A DNA stretch of 5,916 nt from Bacteroidales bacterium (GCA_017615135.1 JAGAAU010000151.1:1-5916); one strand, 5' to 3'. Shown: positions 1 through 5,916, numbered from the stretch's first letter. Numbers and translations: made by a program. The notes: generated by a model from the letters alone, not told the origin.

Positions 1-239
1 AGGATGGTGTGGCTGTCGGGCTCTTCAACCTCGGCGAAGAACCCCGTCAGATAGGGTTATCGCCCAAATCCATCGGGTTCAGCGGAGTCACTGCAGTGCG
101 CAACCTGTGGAGTCAGACAGACCTTGCACCGGTTTCCGAAGGTTCCACAATCGAATCAGTCGTGCCTTCCCACGGTGTCCTTCTGCTGAAACTCACTGGC
201 GATGCCTCAGGGCAAGCTCCCGTTCAATATCCTCGGTAG
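1..239 (+). CDS. C-terminal fragment of a GH27-type alpha-galactosidase (5' end outside window)
   Basis: The reading frame is open from the left edge (first whole codon at 3) to a TAG at 237-239, so only about the last 78 residues are seen. They resemble the C-terminal beta-sandwich that follows the catalytic barrel in GH27 alpha-galactosidases. Visible are the strand AVGLFNLGEEPR, then a short linker, VRNLWSQTDL, and near the end PSHGVLLLKLT; these fit the family pattern 'AVALFN..., vRDLW..., v..HGv.ll.l'. The catalytic aspartates lie in the missing part, so activity cannot be judged. Family enzymes release terminal alpha-galactose from oligo- and polysaccharides; in gut-type Bacteroidota they are often exported, but no signal peptide can be seen here. 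The final ~14 residues (GDASGQAPVQYPR) follow the usual domain end, look unconserved, and lie antisense to the hisIE 3' end. The gene is convergent with the his operon, with no evident functional link. Another glycosidase with a similar C-terminal domain is possible. Confidence 0.75.
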   Translation, partial: DGVAVGLFNLGEEPRQIGLSPKSIGFSGVTAVRNLWSQTDLAPVSEGSTIESVVPSHGVLLLKLTGDASGQAPVQYPR

Positions 240-801
240 TGCAGCCCATAGCTTCCATCAGCACGAGCAGATGGTAAACAAGATCGGCCGTTTCGTAGAT
301 GAAACGGTCCCGGTTGCCGTCTACGGCCTCTATTATGGCCTCGGACGTTTCTTCCCCCACTTTTTTGGCTATGGCCTTGGGGCCTTTGATGAAAAGTTTG
401 GTGGTATATGAACCTTCCGGCATCTCGGAGTGGCGGTTCCGGACAAGTTTGTAGAGAGCGCGCACAAAACCTTCGTCTTCTGGAGTGTCGAAGCAGGCGG
501 TAGTGCCCCGGTGACAGGTGGGTCCGGTGGGATTGGCCTGTATCAGGAGAGTGTCTGAATCGCAGTCTTTGAACATTTTTACGACATGCAGCCAGTTCCC
601 GCTGGTTTCCCCTTTGGTCCAGAGCTGCTGTCTGGTGCGCGAGAAGAAGGTTACCCTCCCTTCGGCAACTGTCTTATCGAAGGCCTCCCGGTTCATATAT
701 CCGAGCATCAGCACTTTAAGTGTAGTGGCATCCTGAACAATTACGGGAAGCAGCCCGTCTGCCGTCTTGGCCAGTTGGAAATCGTCGAAAGTCATAAGCA
801 T
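193..801 (-). CDS. hisIE: Bifunctional phosphoribosyl-AMP cyclohydrolase / phosphoribosyl-ATP pyrophosphatase (HisIE)
   Basis: This cytoplasmic fusion enzyme does steps 2 and 3 of histidine synthesis: the HisE part hydrolyses PR-ATP to PR-AMP, and the HisI part opens the adenine ring to give ProFAR. Numbering from the ATG at 801 (202 aa), HisI spans roughly residues 15-105. It has the metal-binding DCDSD (79-83), Cys96 in TCHRG and Cys103 in ACF; together with Cys80 these match the three zinc cysteines of the family. HisE spans about 111-201, with RNRHSEMPEGSYTTKLF, KKVGEETSEAIIEA (acidic metal ligands) and ETADLVYHLLVLM. The length is normal for a fused HisIE. The start is uncertain: TTG at 804, ATG at 801 and ATG at 795 are in frame; ATG 801 gives a TGATG junction with hisF, while TTG 804 would give a 4-bp overlap. 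No Shine-Dalgarno sequence is evident. It is the last gene of the operon, and its 3' end overlaps the opposing alpha-galactosidase gene by 47 bp. Confidence 0.96.
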   Translation of the reverse strand: MLMTFDDFQLAKTADGLLPVIVQDATTLKVLMLGYMNREAFDKTVAEGRVTFFSRTRQQLWTKGETSGNWLHVVKMFKDCDSDTLLIQANPTGPTCHRGTTACFDTPEDEGFVRALYKLVRNRHSEMPEGSYTTKLFIKGPKAIAKKVGEETSEAIIEAVDGNRDRFIYETADLVYHLLVLMEAMGCTTEDIERELALRHRQ

Positions 802-1562
802 CAAATTAATCGAACCGGAATATTCATTTCATTAAGCTGCCGCTTCACCTCCCCTACCGTGTACTGTCCGTAGTGGAAGATACTTGCAGCCAGAGCCGCA
901 TCTGCCTTGCCCTCAGTAAGAACCGCCGCGATATCCGCCACGCTGCCGGCGCCTCCGGATGCTATAACAGGAATTCCAAGGGAATCTGAGAGTGCCGCAT
1001 AGACAGGGCAGGGATAGCCGCTGCGGGTACCGTCATGGTCCATAGAGGTGAAGAGTATCTCGCCGGCGCCCCGTTCTTCGGCCTCGCGTGCCCAGGAAAA
1101 CAGCTCTCTGTCGGTCATACGGCTGCCTCCGTGGGTAGTTGCCCGCCACTGACCGTCCGGGCAGGTCTTCGCGTCTATGGCCACTACAACGAACTGGCTG
1201 CCATATTTTGCGGCTATCTCCCCTATCAGCTCCGGTCTGGCTATTGCAGCGCTGTTGATGGAAATCTTGTCCGCTCCGGCATCCAGCAGGCGGGAAGCAT
1301 CGTCCAGGCTGCCTATGCCGCCTCCGACTGTAAACGGGATATTTACCGCCCGGGCCACTTTGCCCACCAGCTCAGCAAAGGTACGCCGGCCTTCAAGAGT
1401 GGCGCTGATATCCAGATAAACCAGTTCGTCGGCACCCTCCAGGGCATATCGGCGGCCTAGTTCCACTGCGTCTCCAACCTCCTGAAGGTCAACGAAATGA
1501 ACTCCTTTTACAACCTTTCCGTCCTTTACGTCAAGGCAGGGTATTATCCTTTTTGCGAGCAT
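801..1562 (-). CDS. hisF: Imidazole glycerol phosphate synthase, cyclase subunit (HisF)
   Basis: HisF is the (beta/alpha)8-barrel subunit that joins ammonia from HisH with PRFAR to form imidazole glycerol phosphate and AICAR, which feeds back into purine synthesis. The 253-residue product is full length. It starts with the typical MLAKRIIPCLDVKDGKVVKG. The two catalytic aspartates are present: Asp11 (in CLDVKDG) and Asp130 (in VVAIDAK). Phosphate-binding segments are also clear: VGGGIGS (79-85), ADKISINSAA, FTSMDHDGTRSGY, VIASGGAGS and AALAASIFHYG. The conserved N-terminus fixes the ATG at 1560-1562, which lies inside the end of hisA and gives a 19-bp overlap. It ends in a TGA that shares a base with the hisIE ATG. 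Its partner HisH is encoded two genes upstream, and its closest structural relative HisA immediately upstream. Nothing about the gene is anomalous. Confidence 0.98.
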   Translation of the reverse strand: MLAKRIIPCLDVKDGKVVKGVHFVDLQEVGDAVELGRRYALEGADELVYLDISATLEGRRTFAELVGKVARAVNIPFTVGGGIGSLDDASRLLDAGADKISINSAAIARPELIGEIAAKYGSQFVVVAIDAKTCPDGQWRATTHGGSRMTDRELFSWAREAEERGAGEILFTSMDHDGTRSGYPCPVYAALSDSLGIPVIASGGAGSVADIAAVLTEGKADAALAASIFHYGQYTVGEVKRQLNEMNIPVRLI

Positions 1563-2275
1563 ATAAAAGCTTCTAAATCCTTGAGGCTTATGCGGTTTTC
1601 ATAAATTGCACGGCCCACGATGACTCCGTCCAGCCCCTTATCCGCAGACTTGGAAATGTCGTCCATGGAGGACACTCCCCCGCTTACCACAATCTTCAGG
1701 TCCGGAAACTTGGCCTTCAGCGCGGAATACAAATCGAATGAAGGCCCCTGCAGCATCCCGTCCCGGGAGATATCGGTAACAATGGCACGGGCAAGCCCCG
1801 CGGGCAGGAACTGGCTTATAAGATCTTCCAGGGCTATGCCGCTGTCTTCCAGCCAACCGCTTACCGCTACCTTGCCGTCGCGCGCATCGGCTCCCAGAAT
1901 TATCCTCTCCCCCCACTTCTGCAGCCACTCCTTCATCAATTCCGGCCGGCTCGCAGCAATGCTGCCGATTATCGCCTGGTCTGCTCCTGCGCTCCAGACG
2001 GAAGCCAGGGCCACGTCGTCCTTGATCCCCCCGCCCCATTCGATAGTTAAAATTCCCAAAGAGGCAATTTTCTCCAGGGTTCGCAGGTTTTTCGGGGAAG
2101 ATGATTTGGCTCCCTCCAAATCTACCAGATGCAGGCGGCCTGCTCCACAACCGGCAAAAGCACGAGCCCACTCCACAGGGTCTCCACCATAGTCTTTCCG
2201 GGTGGCGTAATCTCCCTGGGAGAGCCTTGTACAGCGTCCCTCGATTATATCTATTGCCGGTATGATTTCTATCAT
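1544..2275 (-). CDS. hisA: ProFAR isomerase (phosphoribosylformimino-AICAR-phosphate isomerase, HisA)
   Basis: HisA catalyses the Amadori rearrangement of ProFAR to PRFAR (step 4), giving the substrate for HisHF. It is a 243-residue single-domain TIM barrel. The catalytic acid/base pair is visible as Asp9 (IIPAIDIIEG) and Asp130 (IILGADARDG). The phosphate-binding loops WGGGIK (80-85), IIGSIAAS, VTDISRDGM (166-174), VVSGGVSS and VIVGRAIYE are in place. The opening IDIIEGRCTRLSQGDY and the segment ERIILGAD are typical of the Bacteroidota version as I remember it, where many other bacteria have a VRL-type start and an E/Q-VGGGIR loop. Translation starts at 2275 within an ATGA overlap with the hisH stop. 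The C-terminal codons (…FICSQKG) run 19 bp into hisF. Sequence and length are otherwise ordinary. Confidence 0.97.
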   Translation of the reverse strand: MIEIIPAIDIIEGRCTRLSQGDYATRKDYGGDPVEWARAFAGCGAGRLHLVDLEGAKSSSPKNLRTLEKIASLGILTIEWGGGIKDDVALASVWSAGADQAIIGSIAASRPELMKEWLQKWGERIILGADARDGKVAVSGWLEDSGIALEDLISQFLPAGLARAIVTDISRDGMLQGPSFDLYSALKAKFPDLKIVVSGGVSSMDDISKSADKGLDGVIVGRAIYENRISLKDLEAFICSQKG

Positions 2276-2862
2276 ATATTCAAGAAGTTACGGAGTATCG
2301 CCTCTCCCGTGCCCCCGCTTTTTTCCGGATGAAACTGGGTGCCGTAGAAATTTTCATAACGCAGGGCGGCGCTGAAGAGCACGTCGCCGTAACGGCAGGT
2401 AGCCACCGTATCCGGACAAAGCCCGGCATAATAGGAATGCACGAAATAAACGTAGGGATTCTGCCCGAGCTCCTTAAAAAGTTTACCATCCAGATTTCCC
2501 AGACTGTTCCAGCCCATATGGGGGACCTTGCAGCCGGGAGCCGGGGTGAAACGGCGGACGTGCGCATCGAAAACACCCAGGCAGGGCTTTCCGGCAGCTT
2601 CCTCACTGTCCCTGCACAGAATCTGCATTCCAACGCAGATGCCCAGTACGGGCTGACGCAACGACCGTATGACATCCGGCAATTCCCTCTCCACAAGATT
2701 GTCCATTGCCATCCCGGCATTACCAACCCCGGGAAGAATCACCTTGCGGGCGCGACGGATCAGTTCCGGGTCGGCGGTAACCTCGTAGGTAGCCCCCAGA
2801 CGGTCCAGAGCGTTCTCAAGGGAACGCAGGTTGCCCATATCGTAATCTACTACAGCTATCAT
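2272..2862 (-). CDS. hisH: Imidazole glycerol phosphate synthase, glutamine amidotransferase subunit (HisH)
   Basis: HisH is the class I glutaminase that hydrolyses glutamine and channels ammonia to HisF for imidazole ring formation. The 196-residue product has the full catalytic triad: Cys76 in LGICVGMQ, His178 and Glu180 in TQFHPEKSG. The oxyanion-strand motif PGVG lies at 44-47, and VPHMGWNS (113-120) and YVYFVHSYY (137-145) are family blocks. The N-terminus IAVVDYDMGNLRS is typical, and supports the ATG at 2862. That start overlaps the hisB stop as ATGA and is preceded by a good Shine-Dalgarno-like AAAAGGA five bases upstream. Its stop overlaps the hisA start in the same way. hisA lies between hisH and hisF, a usual order. 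No missing residues or composition shift are seen. Confidence 0.98.
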   Translation of the reverse strand: MIAVVDYDMGNLRSLENALDRLGATYEVTADPELIRRARKVILPGVGNAGMAMDNLVERELPDVIRSLRQPVLGICVGMQILCRDSEEAAGKPCLGVFDAHVRRFTPAPGCKVPHMGWNSLGNLDGKLFKELGQNPYVYFVHSYYAGLCPDTVATCRYGDVLFSAALRYENFYGTQFHPEKSGGTGEAILRNFLNI

Positions 2863-3926
2863 AGCGTTCCTTTTGATGAAGGCAGGCTACCGTCGAACAC
2901 ATTGCGGCGTACGGCCTGACGGAGAGCCCGTGCGAAGGCCTTGAAAATGGCTTCGGCCAGGTGATGATTGTTCTCCCCTTCGGCTTCTATGCGCAAATTG
3001 CACCTTGCGGCAATGCACAGAGACTTGAAGAAATGACTGAACATCTCCGTTGGAGTATCGCCGACGTATTCCCTGGTAAACTCAACCTTCCATACGAAAT
3101 CTGCCCGGCCGCCGAAATCTATCAGTACCAGAGCCTTGCACTCATCCATGGGAAGCACGAAGCCGTAACGTTCTGTTCCGCGCTTGTCTCCGAGGGCCTG
3201 GTTGATTGCCTCCCCGAGCACTATCCCGACATCTTCCATAGTGTGATGCTCGTCCACTTCCAGGTCTCCTTTGCAGGAAAGGGCCAGGCTGATTCCTCCG
3301 TGATGAGGCAACTGCTCAAGCATATGGTCGAAAAAGTTCAAACCAGTGCTGATGCCGGAGGGGCCTTTGCCGTCCAGGTCGAGAGTCAGGCTGATGTCGG
3401 TCTCACGGGTTTTTCTCTCTATCGTCACCTGCCGCGAACTGCTGCGCACAGTCTCTGCGATTTCCGCCCAGTCCACAGGACCGAGCAGGAGGGCCTTCGC
3501 CCCCAGATTGGCTGCGAGTTGGGCGTCGGTTTCCCGGTCGCCGATGACAAAACTCCCGGCAAGGTCGTAACTGCCGTCCATATAGGCTCCGAGCATACCT
3601 GTTCCGGGCTTGCGCGTAGGAGCATTATCGGCAGGAAATGTCTTGTCTATCAATATATTGTCAAAGACCACCCCCTCGCCGGCGAGAGTTTTCAGCATAA
3701 GGTCCTGGCAGGGCTGGAAAGTCTCGGTGGGGAAAGACGGAGTTCCCAGGCCATCCTGGTTGGAGACCAGTACCAGTTCGAAGCCCAGTCCGGAAATTGC
3801 CTTCAAGCCGGAGATTGCGCCAGGTACGAAGGCGAATTTTTCAAAGGAATCTATCTGCTCGTCTGCAGGTTCCACAAGTATGGTCCCGTCCCGGTCTACG
3901 AAGATGGCTTTCTTAAGAGTAGTCAT
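2859..3926 (-). CDS. hisB: Bifunctional histidinol-phosphatase / imidazoleglycerol-phosphate dehydratase (HisB)
   Basis: This fusion enzyme does step 8 (histidinol phosphate to histidinol) with its N-terminal HAD phosphatase domain and step 6 (dehydration of imidazole glycerol phosphate) with its C-terminal IGPD domain. Phosphatase domain, about residues 5-160: nucleophile and acid/base in VDRDGT (Asp11, Asp13), motif II VSNQDG (54-59), motif III lysine in TRKP (Lys106), motif IV VIGDRETD (Asp130, Asp134). IGPD domain, about 166-355: FFDHMLEQLPHHGG (198-211), DEHHTMED (225-232), FFKSL and NNHHLAEA, which carry the manganese-binding histidines; the protein ends LPSSKGTL. The cysteines and histidine that bind structural zinc in E. 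coli HisB before RKP are absent here (Asp94, Thr96, Ala102, Thr104). At 355 residues the protein matches the usual bifunctional length or is slightly short, with a compact linker between domains. It overlaps hisC and hisH by ATGA at both ends. Confidence 0.97.
   Translation of the reverse strand: MTTLKKAIFVDRDGTILVEPADEQIDSFEKFAFVPGAISGLKAISGLGFELVLVSNQDGLGTPSFPTETFQPCQDLMLKTLAGEGVVFDNILIDKTFPADNAPTRKPGTGMLGAYMDGSYDLAGSFVIGDRETDAQLAANLGAKALLLGPVDWAEIAETVRSSSRQVTIERKTRETDISLTLDLDGKGPSGISTGLNFFDHMLEQLPHHGGISLALSCKGDLEVDEHHTMEDVGIVLGEAINQALGDKRGTERYGFVLPMDECKALVLIDFGGRADFVWKVEFTREYVGDTPTEMFSHFFKSLCIAARCNLRIEAEGENNHHLAEAIFKAFARALRQAVRRNVFDGSLPSSKGTL
2868..2874 (-). promoter_or_regulatory. Shine-Dalgarno-like site for hisH inside the hisB 3' end
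   Basis: The minus strand reads AAAAGGA, then the five-base spacer ACGCT, then the hisH ATG. The bases are codons of the conserved HisB tail SSKG, so the site may be partly a by-product of protein constraint. It supports the hisH start at 2862 and would let ribosomes ending hisB restart on hisH. Bacteroidota often use weak or no Shine-Dalgarno sites, so its use is inferred. Confidence 0.5.
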
Positions 3927-4954
3927 ATGGCATAAGTGTCAAGTGCGTTCAGAAGGGCCTCATTCTCTGCCGGGAGCCCGATGCTTATACGCAGGCATCC
4001 GGCACATCCGGGAATTCTGGACCTGTTCCGTACTATGATTCCCTTTTCCAGGAGGAATGAATAAAGCTTATCGGCGTCATCAACCCGCACCAGCAGGAAA
4101 TTGGCGTCGCTGGGAAAAACCTTCTGGATAAAAGGGTATGAAGGCAGTCTGGAATACAGTCTCTGCCTCTCTGCAACTATGGTGCGGATTTCGTCCTCCA
4201 CGGGCTTTTCCAGAAGCTGGAAAGCCTTCTCCATAGCCGCACGGCTGAGGTTATACGGATATTTAACCCTGGACATAAGGCCGACAATCTCAGATGAAGA
4301 GATGGCCATTCCTATGCGGAGTCCGGCCATCGCCCGTGCTTTCGAGAGCGTCTGAAGGACTATCAGATTGTCTGTAGCTACGGCGTCCGCGGCCAGACTG
4401 CCATTAGAGGAGAAATCGGCATAAGCCTCATCCACCACCACAACTCCATTGAAACGGCGGCAGATATCCAGCAGCTGTTCCCTGGGAAAGGCATTTCCGC
4501 TGGGATTGTTGGGGGAACAGAGGAAAATAACCCTGGTATTGGAGTCGCAGGCGGCAATGAGGGCGCCTGAGTCCAGCAGAAAGTTCTCGTCCAGAGGAAC
4601 GCTGTGCACGGCTACGTCGTTTATCGCAGCGGCCACCGTGTACATTCCGTAACTGGGGCTGATGGCAACTACATTGTCTCTGCCCGGCACACAGAAAATC
4701 CTGAAAATCAGGTCTATGGCCTCGTCGCTGCCGTTCCCCAGAAAGATATTCTCCGACTTCAGTCCTTTCAGGCGGCCCAGCAGGGCCTTCAATTCAGCCT
4801 GATGAGGATCCGGATAGCGGTTGTAGCCATTTTCGTACGGGCTCTCATTGGCGTCCATAAAGATACCGATGGGTCCGCCGTACTCATCCCTGGCGGTAGA
4901 ATACGGGGAAAGGGCCGCAATGTTCGGCCTTACAAGAGACAGGATACGGCTCAT
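3923..4954 (-). CDS. hisC: Histidinol-phosphate aminotransferase (HisC)
   Basis: HisC is a PLP-dependent class I/II aminotransferase that converts imidazole acetol phosphate to histidinol phosphate with glutamate as amino donor (step 7). The 343-residue product is full length. The PLP Schiff-base lysine is Lys205 in QTLSKARAMAGLRIG. Other cofactor contacts are Asn150 in SPNNPSG, Asp175 and Tyr178 in VVDEAYADF, and Arg213. The substrate carboxylate/phosphate region is seen in the N-terminal MDANESPY (33-40) and YNRYPDP (44-50), and C-terminal CLRISIG with Arg322. These HisC-specific blocks separate it from general aspartate aminotransferases. The ATG at 4954 overlaps the hisD TGA (ATGA) and follows a purine-rich GGAAGGA; the next gene hisB begins in the same type of overlap. 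It acts between the two activities of the adjacent HisB. Confidence 0.97.
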   Translation of the reverse strand: MSRILSLVRPNIAALSPYSTARDEYGGPIGIFMDANESPYENGYNRYPDPHQAELKALLGRLKGLKSENIFLGNGSDEAIDLIFRIFCVPGRDNVVAISPSYGMYTVAAAINDVAVHSVPLDENFLLDSGALIAACDSNTRVIFLCSPNNPSGNAFPREQLLDICRRFNGVVVVDEAYADFSSNGSLAADAVATDNLIVLQTLSKARAMAGLRIGMAISSSEIVGLMSRVKYPYNLSRAAMEKAFQLLEKPVEDEIRTIVAERQRLYSRLPSYPFIQKVFPSDANFLLVRVDDADKLYSFLLEKGIIVRNRSRIPGCAGCLRISIGLPAENEALLNALDTYAI

Positions 4955-5916
4955 TTTCCTTCCATTCTAACTGTTACTGCCTGTGCGTGCGCCTCCAGAC
5001 CTTCTGCGCGGGCCATTGCTACTATAGTGGGGGCAAGGGATTCAAGTCCCTCCCTGGTGAGTTCCTGCAAAGTCATCTTCCGGAAGAAACTGTCCATATT
5101 TACTCCGCTGTATGAACGGGCCCAGGCGCTGGTGGGGAGGGTATGATTGGTGCCCGACGCGTAGTCTCCGGCGCTTTCCGGACTCCACGGACCGATGAAC
5201 ACACTGCCGGCTGCGGTGATTTTTCCGGCAAGACCGGCCGCATCTTCCACGGCAATTATCAGATGCTCCGGAGCGTAGGCCTCGGCAAATTCCACCAGTT
5301 CTTCCCTGGAGTCAAGCACTACAATGAAGCTGTGGGAGAGTGCACCCTCCAGCTGGCTTTCCCTCGGAAGCACCGCCTTCTGCTTCTCCAGCCCGCACAG
5401 CACTTCCTCTGCATAAGCCTTTGAGGTACAGGCCAGAACAGCCGTACTGTCCTTTCCGTGCTCGGCCTGAGAAAGCAGGTCTGAAGCAACAAACGCCGCA
5501 GGAGTGCTGCCGTCTGCGAGCACCATTACCTCGGAAGGTCCGGCAGGCATGTCAATCGATGTATTCCTGCCGCTTACCAGTTGTTTTGCAAGGGTTACAT
5601 AAGGGTTCCCCGGACCGAATATCTTGTCTGTCTTGGGAACGGATTCCGTGCCGTAAGCCATAGCGGCTACAGCCTGTGCGCCTCCCAATCGGAATATTCG
5701 CGTAACACCGCATTCACGGGCTGCGAACAGAACCTCCGGAGCGATGCTGCCGTCCCTACGGCAAGGGGTGCAGAGTATGCGCTCCCGGCAACCGGCCAGT
5801 ACGGCAGGCACAGCCAGCATCAGAACGGTGGAAAACAAGGGAGCGCTTCCGCCCGGTATATACAACCCGACTTTCCCTATCGGCACAGGACGCTGGATGC
5901 ACAGAACTCCAGGGGC
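4951..5916 (-). CDS. hisD: Histidinol dehydrogenase, N-terminus cut by window edge (HisD)
   Basis: HisD is a zinc-dependent, NAD-linked enzyme that oxidises histidinol through histidinal to histidine (steps 9 and 10). The frame is open to the right edge; 321 residues are visible, beginning APGVLCIQRPVPIGKVGLYI. The GTG at 5884-5886 is an internal valine codon, not a start. Visible blocks are GLYIPGGSAPLFSTVLMLAVPA, IFGPGNPYVTLAK and IDMPAGPSEVMVLAD. The zinc ligands are Gln150 and His153 (SQAEHG), Asp251 (SAGDYASGTNHTLPT) and His310 (LEAHAQAV); the catalytic pair Glu217-His218 is in APEHL (numbers count from the first visible residue). Their spacings match those of the E. coli enzyme (Gln259, His262, Glu326, His327, Asp360, His419), with no insertion or deletion between them. 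By that offset about 109 N-terminal residues lie outside. It overlaps hisC by ATGA; hisG is expected upstream. Confidence 0.97.
   Translation of the reverse strand, partial: APGVLCIQRPVPIGKVGLYIPGGSAPLFSTVLMLAVPAVLAGCRERILCTPCRRDGSIAPEVLFAARECGVTRIFRLGGAQAVAAMAYGTESVPKTDKIFGPGNPYVTLAKQLVSGRNTSIDMPAGPSEVMVLADGSTPAAFVASDLLSQAEHGKDSTAVLACTSKAYAEEVLCGLEKQKAVLPRESQLEGALSHSFIVVLDSREELVEFAEAYAPEHLIIAVEDAAGLAGKITAAGSVFIGPWSPESAGDYASGTNHTLPTSAWARSYSGVNMDSFFRKMTLQELTREGLESLAPTIVAMARAEGLEAHAQAVTVRMEGK
4957..4963 (-). promoter_or_regulatory. Shine-Dalgarno-like purine tract for hisC inside the hisD 3' end
   Basis: The minus strand reads GGAAGGA, then AA, then the hisC ATG at 4954. The upstream GGA lies six bases from the start, the downstream one only two. 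It falls within the last hisD codons (MEGK). It supports the chosen start, but spacing is tight and such sites are often dispensable in Bacteroidota. Confidence 0.35.

Noticed and set aside
1035..1460. A 141-codon plus-strand open frame opposite hisF
   Set aside because: It is codon-register antisense of conserved hisF and has no family resemblance.
1549..1556. The A-rich run at the hisA/hisF overlap as a programmed frameshift site
   Set aside because: There are only five consecutive A bases and no stimulatory structure was seen. Both proteins are complete without frameshifting.
1620..2192. Open frames on both strands (190 codons plus, 177 codons minus) within hisA
   Set aside because: Both are low-complexity Ser/Pro- or Arg/Gly-rich shadows of a well-conserved hisA reading frame.
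2329..2919. A 196-codon plus-strand open frame opposite hisH and the end of hisB
   Set aside because: It is also in register with the hisH codons and is explained by the same codon avoidance; it has no recognisable protein features.
2961..3935. A 324-codon plus-strand open frame opposite hisB
   Set aside because: Its codons are in exact register with hisB codons, so it stays open only because hisB avoids TTA, CTA and TCA there. The translation resembles no family I recognise, and hisB is clearly the real gene.
5884..5886. GTG as a possible hisD start
   Set aside because: The frame continues upstream to the window edge with conserved HisD residues (PGVLC…), and family length requires about 109 more N-terminal residues.
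1..5916. An undescribed system, mobile element, CRISPR array, tRNA or long repeat
   Set aside because: Every base is covered by recognised metabolic genes; no direct or inverted repeats, integrase-like genes or RNA genes were seen.

Overview
The window is almost wholly a histidine biosynthesis operon read on the minus strand. From the right edge leftwards, in transcription order, it holds hisD (N-terminus cut by the window end), hisC, bifunctional hisB, hisH, hisA, hisF and fused hisIE. At the left edge, on the plus strand, is the last ~78 codons of a GH27-type alpha-galactosidase that converges on hisIE.

The order hisD-C-B-H-A-F-IE, the N-terminal phosphatase fusion in HisB, the HisI-HisE fusion, and sequence details suggest a member of Bacteroidota, probably Bacteroidales. 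These details include HisA beginning MIEIIPAIDIIEGRCTRLSQ, HisB ending LPSSKGTL, and a HisB phosphatase domain without the zinc-binding cysteines of the E. coli enzyme. This placement rests on remembered family features, not on a search. Base composition looks moderately GC-rich by eye, as in the more GC-rich Bacteroidales, but I cannot name a genus.

The encoded enzymes cover every step of the pathway except the first (HisG, ATP phosphoribosyltransferase), which would be expected beyond the right edge upstream of hisD. HisIE does steps 2 and 3, HisA step 4, the HisH-HisF glutamine amidotransferase/cyclase step 5, the C-terminal half of HisB step 6, HisC step 7, the N-terminal half of HisB step 8 and HisD steps 9 and 10. 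All key catalytic residues I could check are present and all frames are intact, so the genes look functional.

Packing is extreme. All six gene junctions overlap (four ATGA overlaps, one 19-bp overlap and one TTGATG junction), which points to one polycistronic message with translational coupling. The operon and the alpha-galactosidase gene also overlap tail to tail by 47 bp. There is no intergenic stretch, RNA gene, mobile element, CRISPR array or visible terminator. The operon promoter and any leader lie outside the window. I found no undescribed system here; the points worth a second look are details of gene architecture.
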